From NCBI GenBank assembly GCA_949317995.1, contig OX439047.1, positions 1,784,501 to 1,848,500 of the forward strand: 64,000 nucleotides of DNA, written 5' to 3'. A model generated the notes under the pieces. That model ran no database searches. It was not told the DNA's origin and was given only the letters and a program-made list of their open reading frames with translations. This DNA is from Acholoe squamosa (lineage: Eukaryota; Annelida; Polychaeta; Phyllodocida; Polynoidae). The position numbers and the translations under genes are program-made. Shown one piece after another: positions 56,666 to 64,000 of the stretch. The number at the start of each line of letters is the position of its first letter. Within the stretch, counting starts at the first letter, position 1.

Positions 56666-58172
56666 GCCAAGGGCCATAAATATGGAGAAAATTCTAACAA
56701 TCATTGTTACAATCATTGCTATCTGGTAATACGACGTCCATATCACTTTACTAATCATCTCGCCAAGGGCGATGAACATGAGGAAATAATCAATACAAAC
56801 ATTGTAGATTAGATAGGAATGCATCCTAATCCTACTGCTGGTGTTAAACATGGATAGTCAGTGTCATGTTAGGGGTATGCTACATACAATAACTAGGTAT
56901 GTATTTGTTTTGCAGGTCTTACCTAAGGAATAAGAGATCCACTCACATGACTCTTATTTGCCATATGGCTCGAGAGGCATGTGGCGTTTATAAGCTAAGA
57001 TTTCCATGTGGTTTAGTTGGGTCCTGGGGCATAATTTATCTTCTATATGCATTCAAACATGAATTTTACACAATGAGGAGTGAGTGAATTTCTTTTCAAA
57101 GTGACCATCCAGCACTTTACAAAAGAGCACAATTCTTCCTATTATATACAATCAAGAGGTACCCTAGGGGAGTAACCTCCACAGAATTTTTACTTCGAGA
57201 ATTACCAAAACTAGGTAGATATTAATGATTTTCAATGGACACCTTTTACCTCTAAAGAGAAGTAAATTTCGTTTCTGTACTCTATACACATATTTAATCT
57301 GTATGTATCCTGTCTGAAAAAGAATTACAGTTATATTGTATCTGGTTGGGCTGTATGGGGTGTCTCCTCGCAAAGTGAGGCGTGAGTGAACTGTGGCAGG
57401 TAAAACAGCGTGGGAACAGGAAGACAACTTCCTATTGCATGGCGGAAGTGGCCCACATCAGATACCAGCATAAACAACTCAGAGGATCTCCTACAAAGCT
57501 TGAGGAAAAATTCACGCAGAATTTCACTGCAAATTGTTCATCAACTACACATGAAAGTTAAGGAAATTTTATGTTCAAAGTCATGGTGGACACTTAAGAT
57601 GGTCCTTATGTTTTATATATGTTTTAGATAGGTAGTACATATTGTCTGAGTGTATTTATTGGGATATGATATTCTATTCCGGAGCTGTGGCCATTCCGGT
57701 TAAGGTTGATGAGACGTGAGGCGTGAGTGAATTTCGTTGAATATATTAGTCTCAATGAAGGTGCTGAAGACATGGTACTGGTGTTATAAAGGAGGCAAAC
57801 TGAAGTACACATATTGGAGACAATGGAGAGCTATTATGAAGATTGTATAAGTGTTTACTACTGAGCTAGGCTAGAAATAATTACAATTCTTCTGTGTTTC
57901 CAAAATTTTCGCCGACACATCATTTCAAGAGTTTCCGTTCACTCATGCCACATGTTTTTGGAAGGTTTTACGGCATCTGTTGGATCCTTGAAAGACACTT
58001 TTTAATAAGCCAAGATATAGGGTTATCAATAAAAAATAGTGTTATTAAGAGATACTGAGTTTGTTAATTGCAGTATCAGCCCCCCCTTGTCCTAGATATC
58101 TTGACATGAGCCATATATATGGTGCATTATATGTTATAATACATCCCATTATACATGTATATACATACGTAC
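56666..58172 (-). other. Intron 1 of the transporter gene
   Basis: About 1.9 kb with the minisatellite at its 3' end. The rest shows no gene or repeat that I can support. Confidence 0.7.
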
Positions 58173-58380
58173 CTACACCACACAACATGCCATAGTTTAT
58201 AGATGACACCCAGGCCGTCAGTCCCTTACTCTCCTTGAATACTTGTAGGAAGATGACGTAGTAACTGCTGAAAGCCATGGCAAAGCCTAATGTCATGAAG
58301 TGGCACAAACCCGCCGCGACCGCCACAAGGAAGGCATAGGCCGAGTCAACATCAGGGTGCTGTTTGCAGTTAGTCTGCAT
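58173..58380 (-). CDS. SLC16-like transporter, exon 1 (start codon exon)
   Basis: ATG at 58380 (context CACCATGC). It encodes MQTNCKQHPDVDSAYAFL and then two membrane helices (LVAVAAGLCHFMTLGFAMAF and a second starting WVSSINYGMLCGVG). The DVDSAYAF stretch stands where SLC16 proteins usually have DGGWGW-like sequence, so this is a divergent member. The exon extends 5 nt upstream of ATG to an acceptor AATTACAG (58385), so a noncoding first exon is expected further right. The donor is GTAG|GTACGT. Confidence 0.85.
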
Positions 58381-58385
58381 GGTGT

Positions 58386-59290
58386 CTGTAATTATATGGA
58401 GATACAAGTACATGTAGATGTTAATACATGTAGAAACAGCGAACCTATACAAATTATACTATAATTATCACAAGAGCAATACCGAGGGATAGACCTAGTC
58501 GATATCAAATACAGTGTGTCTACAATACTAGGGAATAACTGTGTGCATTTGTGAATTTATGTACATAAGATTATTATTTTGTTATAAAAGTAGAGTTTAT
58601 GTCTCATGGAAAGATCCACACATAGTTCTCTCTAAGGAGACCATTTAATGTAATTCCAGGTCTTTAACCATTTAATGTAGTACCAGTTCTTTAACAGTGG
58701 AGGTCACGCCATCTCTGCTATACACTCTTCTGCCACAGGCTTCCTTAACTCTGCTTCAGCCTAGGAATTCTTTATGGAATAAGCTAGGAAAGTGGTGCTA
58801 CTTTTCTAGTTTCTGAACCTCACCACATGCTGCCCGTCTCCCTACACTAGAAATACTCCTTGGGATTTATTTTAGAATGTAGGTTGTTCCATAGAGTTTT
58901 AGACGTGTTTATCGGAAATGTGATATATCTTTCATGCACAATGTGCAGATTTGGCACAAACTCAAGTTAAAGGTAAGGTCTGTGCAGGTATTAACCAGGT
59001 CTCTCTACTCCGCCTACGGGGGTCCTACCTCTAAGTCATAGTACGTGTACATGTTGTTTGGGCCAAGGAAACTAGAGTTAGAAATATTATTTGCACAATC
59101 CAACTATTAGTATAGAATCCAATCGTAACAGGATGTAGTAAAGGTAATTCCTCTACATCAGTTAGGACAAGATGGTGTAGTGGGTTCGAATCACTTTAAT
59201 GTTGGAACGTTTTCTCTTAGACTTCCGATATTTACTTTTATAATTACCAATGACAATCCTTGTTTAATGTGTATTATAAAAGTCTTAAAG
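58386..59290 (-). other. Upstream intron or 5' flank of the transporter gene
   Basis: No coding frame or promoter motif that I can support. The first noncoding exon may lie here or further right. Confidence 0.6.
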
Positions 59291-59410
59291 ACAACTATTA
59301 AGGAAGCACGTGGTGAGTTACTCATTAAGAAGCACGTGGTGAGTTACTCACAAGGAAGCACGTGGTGAGTTACTCACAAGGAAGCACGTGGTGAGTTACT
59401 CACAAGGGGT
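59290..59410 (+). repeat. Short tandem array (~27 bp, four units)
   Basis: Four units built on GGAAGCACGTGGTGAGTTAC. Each unit contains a perfect E-box CACGTG. The array ends just before the 33-bp minisatellite. Confidence 0.9.
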
Positions 59411-59419
59411 CCGTCCATG

Positions 59420-60847
59420 TGATATTGAGGTATTACATACATATAATACATGTAATATTGAGGTATTACATACATATGATACATGTAATATTGAGGTATT
59501 ACATACATATAATACATGTAATATTGAGGTATTACATACATATGATACATGTAATATTGAGCGTATTACATACATATGATACATGTAATATTGAGCATAT
59601 TACATACATATGATACATGTAATATTGTGGTATTACATACATATGATACATGTAATATTGAGGTATTACATACATATAATACATGTAATATTGAGGTATT
59701 ACATACATATGATACATGTTATATTGAGGTATTACATACATATGATACATGTAATATTGAGGTATTACATACATATGATACATGTAATATTGAGGTATTA
59801 CATACATATGATACATGTAATATTGAGGTATTACATACATATAATACATGTAATATTGAGGTATTACATACATATAATACATGTAATATTGAGGTATTAC
59901 ATACATATGGTACATGTAATATTGAGCGTATTACATACATATGGTACATGTAATATTGAGGTATTACATACATATGATACATGTAATATTGAGGTATTAC
60001 ATACATATAATACATGTAATATTGAGGTATTACATACATATAATACATGTAATATTGAGGTATTACATACATATAATACATGTAATATTGAGGTATTACA
60101 TACATATAATACATGTAATATTGAGGTATTACATACATATAATACATGTAATATTGAGGTATTACATACATATAATACATGTAATATTGAGCATATTACA
60201 TACATATGATACATGTAATATTGAGCGTATTACATACATATGGTACATGTAATATTGAGGTATTACATACATATGGTACATGTAATATTGAGGTATTACA
60301 TACATATGGTACATGTAATATTGAGGTATTACATACATATGATACATGTAATATTGAGGTATTACATACATATGGTACATGTAATATTGAGGGTATTACA
60401 TACATATGGTACATGTAATATTGAGGTATTACATACATATAATACATGTAATATTGAGGTATTACATACATATGATACATGTAATATTGAGGTATTACAT
60501 ACATATGATACACGTAACATTGAGGTATTACATACATATGATACATGTAATATTGAGGGTATTACATACATATGGTACATGTAATATTGAGGTATTACAT
60601 ACATATAATACATGTAATATTGAGGTATTACATACATATGATACATGTAATATTGAGGTGTTACATACATATGGTACATGTAATATTGAGGTGTTACATA
60701 CATATGATACATGTAATATTGAGGTATTACATACATATGATACATGTAATATTGAGGTGTTACATACATATGGTACATGTAATATTGAGGTATTACATAC
60801 ATATGATACATGTAATATTGAGGGTATTACATACATATGATACATGT
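59420..60847 (+). repeat. 33-bp minisatellite, block 1
   Basis: About 43 units of 33-34 bp built on TTGAGGTATTACATACATAT plus a GATACATGTAATA part. Each unit holds the inverted repeat ATGTAATA...TATTACAT with a 6-bp spacer. Because 33 is divisible by 3 and the unit lacks stops in several frames, long open frames appear on both strands; these are artefacts of the repeat. Confidence 0.97.
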
Positions 60848-61095
60848 GTAGTGGTCAGTGAAAACGTCTTCTGGAGACACCGGGATTCGAACCCGGGTCT
60901 CTCGCTTGCAAGTCGAGCGCTCTACCACTGAGCTACATCCCCTGGCCTGACGTACCCTGTCACCAACACGGCCCCACTGACATTTCTACCTTCCAACTAC
61001 CCTGGATCGGTATGGTATACATAGGGGGAGTGACACAACCAAGTGAACATTCCCTCTGAAGGCTCTGCGCACCCGACGGGGGAACGAACCCCTAC
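60848..61095 (-). mobile_element. 248-bp tRNA-bearing insertion in the minisatellite
   Basis: Flanked by ACATGT on both sides (60842-60847 and 61096-61101), where the minisatellite unit has it once, so this looks like a 6-bp target duplication. The ends are GTAGTGG and CCCCTAC, an imperfect 7-bp inverted pair. It contains a complete tRNA-Ala gene and, near the other end, a second T-arm-like GGGGTTCGTTCCCC. It has no poly(A) tail. Confidence 0.65.
60872..60942 (-). tRNA. tRNA-Ala (anticodon UGC)
   Basis: 71 nt on the minus strand. The acceptor stem is GGGGATG / TGTCTCC (with three G-U pairs). The D arm contains the A-box-like TAGCTCAGTGG, the anticodon loop CTTGCAA has UGC in the anticodon position, and the B-box is GGTTCGAATCC. 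TTTT occurs 8 nt downstream and fits a Pol III terminator. One mismatch at the bottom of the anticodon stem and a short variable loop are the only oddities. Confidence 0.87.
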
Positions 61096-61101
61096 ACATG
61101 T

Positions 61102-61148
61102 AATATTGAGCATATTACATACATATGATAATGTAATATTGAGGTATT
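61102..61148 (+). repeat. 33-bp minisatellite remnant between two insertions
   Basis: One to two units left between the tRNA-bearing segment and the inverted-repeat element. Confidence 0.9.
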
Positions 61149-61152
61149 ACAT

Positions 61153-62119
61153 GGGTCAGGTCACCAGAAAGCAGTAGATTTTGTGTTTTTGGGTCATTTT
61201 GGACTTTTATGGCTCTGGAGAAAGAAGTTGTGAACCAATCTTGTCTTACATAGTCTCATTTGATAGAAAACACTTAGGGCTATCAGAAAAATGTAAATTT
61301 GTGGTCATCCATCAAAAACTCTAGGACTTATAACCTACCGAAGTGAAAAAACGGCCAAATTTGTTCTTTTTTATACTTTTTGTATTTTTTACAAGTGTCC
61401 TGTATTGAATAAAGAACACTATAGAGTATCCCAAAGTTATTTTTTGTATTGTATATGATCATAGGTATCATTTCCATCAGGTTTGGACATGTTACTAAGT
61501 GAGAATTTTTCATGATGTGTCTTTCAAAATGGAAATCTGTAATTTGTAACGTCCGGTACCTAAATCTAAATCGGTTATAAAACATGGAAAACATGAAGCT
61601 TCAAAATTTTTGTTATTACCCATATGAAGGGCCCTATCACCCCCTACTTTGGTGAAGAAATTGTGTGTCTACCAGCATTTGTCTCCATATGAGAGCAGCT
61701 TATGTGAAATAATTCTGATAAAAGTACCGGACGTTACGTAACGTCCGGTACTTTTATCATCATGTAGGAGGCAGTCTACTGTACATGCATAACTCAAATT
61801 TTGTTCCATTCTGTAATTGAAGTCAATAATAGACATATTCACCTTGTTATTTCATGTGTTTGTTATGCATAATGGGACATTCTTATATTATTGAGAGCAA
61901 CTTCAATTACCTCCATATTTCATTATTTTGGTACCGGACGTTACATGACACAAAACAAGCAATAAAAATGGAACCGGATGGCCTAGATCGGTATTTTTTG
62001 GTCTTCTGAGCTGAGGAGATGTACCTTGACAATTTTGTTAAGGTTATATAAAGTAATTAGAAAATTAGTTTTTCAGGGCCTTCAAGGGCAAAATCTTACA
62101 CTTTCTGACGACCTGACCC
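61153..62119. mobile_element. 967-bp non-autonomous DNA element with inverted ends
   Basis: Flanked by ACAT (61149-61152 and 62120-62123), consistent with a 4-bp target duplication in the minisatellite. The ends match over about 31 bp with five or six mismatches, beginning GGGTCAGGTC and with CAGAAAG and GATTTTG blocks in common. No transposase is encoded. The motif GTAACGTCCGGTAC occurs four times in alternating orientation, and two of these form a 44-bp perfect palindrome. I do not recognise the superfamily. Confidence 0.82.
61716..61759. repeat. 44-bp perfect palindrome
   Basis: Arms of 22 nt meet without a spacer at ACGTTAC|GTAACGT. Each arm contains one copy of the 14-bp motif (61724-61737 and 61738-61751). 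Further copies lie at 61546-61559 and 61931-61944. Confidence 0.97.
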
Positions 62120-62123
62120 ACAT

Positions 62124-64000
62124 ACATATGATACATGTAATATTGAGGTATTACATACATATGATACATGTAATATTGAGTGTGTTACATACATATGATA
62201 GATGTAATATTGAGCGTATTACATACATATGATAGATGTAATATTGAGCATATTACATACATATGATACATGTAATATTGAGCGTGTTACATACATATGG
62301 TACATGTAATATTGAGGTATTACATACATATGATACATGTAATATTGAGGTATTACATACATATAATACATGTAATATTGAGGTATTACATACATATGAT
62401 ACACGTAATATTGAGGTATTACATACATATAATACATGTAATATTGAGGTATTACATACATATGGTACATGTAATATTGAGGTATTACATATATATGATA
62501 CATGTAATATTGAGGTGTTACATACATATGATACATGTAATATTGAGGTATTACATATATATGATAATGTAATATTGAGGTGTTACATACATATGGTACA
62601 TGTAATATTGAGGTATTACATACATATGATACATGTAATATTGAGGTATTACATACATATGATACATGTAATATTGAGGTATTACATACATATGATACAT
62701 GTAATATTGAGGTATTACATACATATGATAATATAATATTGAGGTGTTACATACATATGATAATGTTATATTGAGGTATTACATACATATGATAATGTTA
62801 TATTGAGGTATTACATACATATAATACATGTAATATCGAGGTATTACATACATATGATACATGTAATATTGAGCGTATTACATACATATAATACATGTAA
62901 TATTGAGGTAATACATACATATGATACATGTAATATTGAGGTATTACATACATATGGTACATGTAATATTGAGGTATTACATACATATGATAATGTAATA
63001 TTGAGGTGTTACATACATATGGTACATGTAATATTGAGGTATTACATACATATGATACATGTAATATTGAGGTATTACATACATATGATACATGTAATAT
63101 TGAGGTATTACATACATATGATAATGTAATATTGAGGTGTTACATACATATGATAATGTAATATTAAGGTATTACATACATATGATACATGTAATATTGA
63201 GGTATTACATACATATAATACATGTAATATTGAGCATATTACATACATATGATACACGTAATATTGAGGTGTTACATACATATGATACATGTAATATTGA
63301 GGTATTACATACATATGATAATGTAATATTGAGCGTATTACATACATATGATACATGTAATATTGAGGTATTACATACATATGATAATATAATATTGAGG
63401 TGTTACATACATATGATAATGTAATATTGAGGTGTTACATACATATGATAATGTAATATTGAGGTGTTACATACATATGATACATGTAATATTGAGCGTA
63501 TTACATACATATGATAATATAATATTGAGGTGTTACATACATATGATAATGTAATATTGAGGTATAACATACATATGGTACATGTAATATTGAGGTATTA
63601 CATACATATGATACATGTAATATTGAGGTATTACATACATATGATAATGTTATATTGAGGTATTACATACATATAATACATGTAATATTGAGGTATTACA
63701 TACATATGATACACGTAATATGGAGGTATTACATACATATGATACATGTAATATTGAGGTATTACATACATATAATACATGTAATATTGAGCGTGTTACA
63801 TACATATGGTACATGTAATATTGAGCATATTACATACATATGATAATGTAATATTGAGGTATTACATACATATGGTACATGTAATATTGAGGTATTACAT
63901 ACATATGATACATGTAATATTGAGGTATTACATACATATGATACATGTAATATTGAGGTATTACATACATATGATACATGTAACATTGAGCGTATTACAT
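62124..64000 (+). repeat. 33-bp minisatellite, block 2 (runs off the window)
   Basis: Same unit as block 1, with many shorter units in which GATACATGTAATA is reduced to GATAATGTAATA and GGTGTT replaces GGTATT. The mixture of unit types is clearly different from block 1. Confidence 0.96.

Noticed and set aside
59185..59205. GGGTTCGAATCAC resembling a tRNA T-arm
   Set aside because: No acceptor, D or anticodon arm can be folded around it.
59388..63986. Long open frames on both strands in the 33-bp minisatellite, up to 199 codons
   Set aside because: The unit length is divisible by three and the unit lacks stops in several frames, so the frames follow from the repeat. The predicted proteins are pure 11-residue repeats.

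Overview
The window is eukaryotic, intron-bearing and strongly repeat-dominated. It looks like intergenic and intronic DNA of an invertebrate, probably a marine lophotrochozoan such as a mollusc. That guess rests on the AT-rich minisatellites, the env-bearing Ty3/Gypsy elements and the monocarboxylate-transporter-like gene; the species cannot be fixed from sequence alone. There is no bacterial operon structure, CRISPR array or ribosome binding site.

Layout. (1) 1-17849: Gypsy-I copy 1, an LTR retrotransposon with LTRs of about 1.3 kb (the left one cut by the window edge), a 20-bp minisatellite in the 5' leader, gag, a -1 frameshift signal, an intact pol, an env-like gene with one stop, a private ~0.8 kb insert carrying a histone-type 3' hairpin, and AT-rich 3' repeats. 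A 5'-truncated LINE sits antisense in its gag (3417-5350). (2) 17850-28954 and 42897-44840: a different, older element, Gypsy-II, with decayed gag and pol, a 675/676-bp unit repeated three times, an unrecognised third ORF with two zinc fingers, and a 367-bp 3' LTR. Gypsy-I copy 1 interrupts its gag region. (3) 28955-42890: Gypsy-I copy 2, broken in gag, pol and env, inserted in the Gypsy-II third ORF with target duplication GATGTA. (4) 45966 to about 54230: a tandem duplicate of the segment from 25992 to 45965. It holds the Gypsy-II third ORF and 3' LTR plus the terminal exon of a cellular gene. It lacks Gypsy-I copy 2 but has gained its own 2.35-kb fold-back element (47999-50350). (5) 53960-58385, minus strand: a four-exon MFS transporter gene of the SLC16 type, with all introns in phase 1 and a predicted product of 496 aa. 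Its last exon exists twice because of the duplication (45557-45792 and 53960-54195). (6) 59420-64000: a 33-bp minisatellite interrupted by a 248-bp segment with a tRNA-Ala(UGC) gene and by a 967-bp inverted-repeat element.

How it fits together. The order of events can be read from nesting. Gypsy-II inserted beside the transporter gene and decayed. Its end and the last transporter exon were then duplicated in tandem. Gypsy-I copy 2 and the fold-back element are each present in only one duplicate, so each duplicate preserves the empty site of the other's insertion. Gypsy-I Pol is predicted to be made by -1 frameshifting at GGAAAAC followed by a 10-bp hairpin, and this hairpin is kept in both copies. 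Only pol of copy 1 is open over its full length, so no element in the window looks autonomous as it stands.
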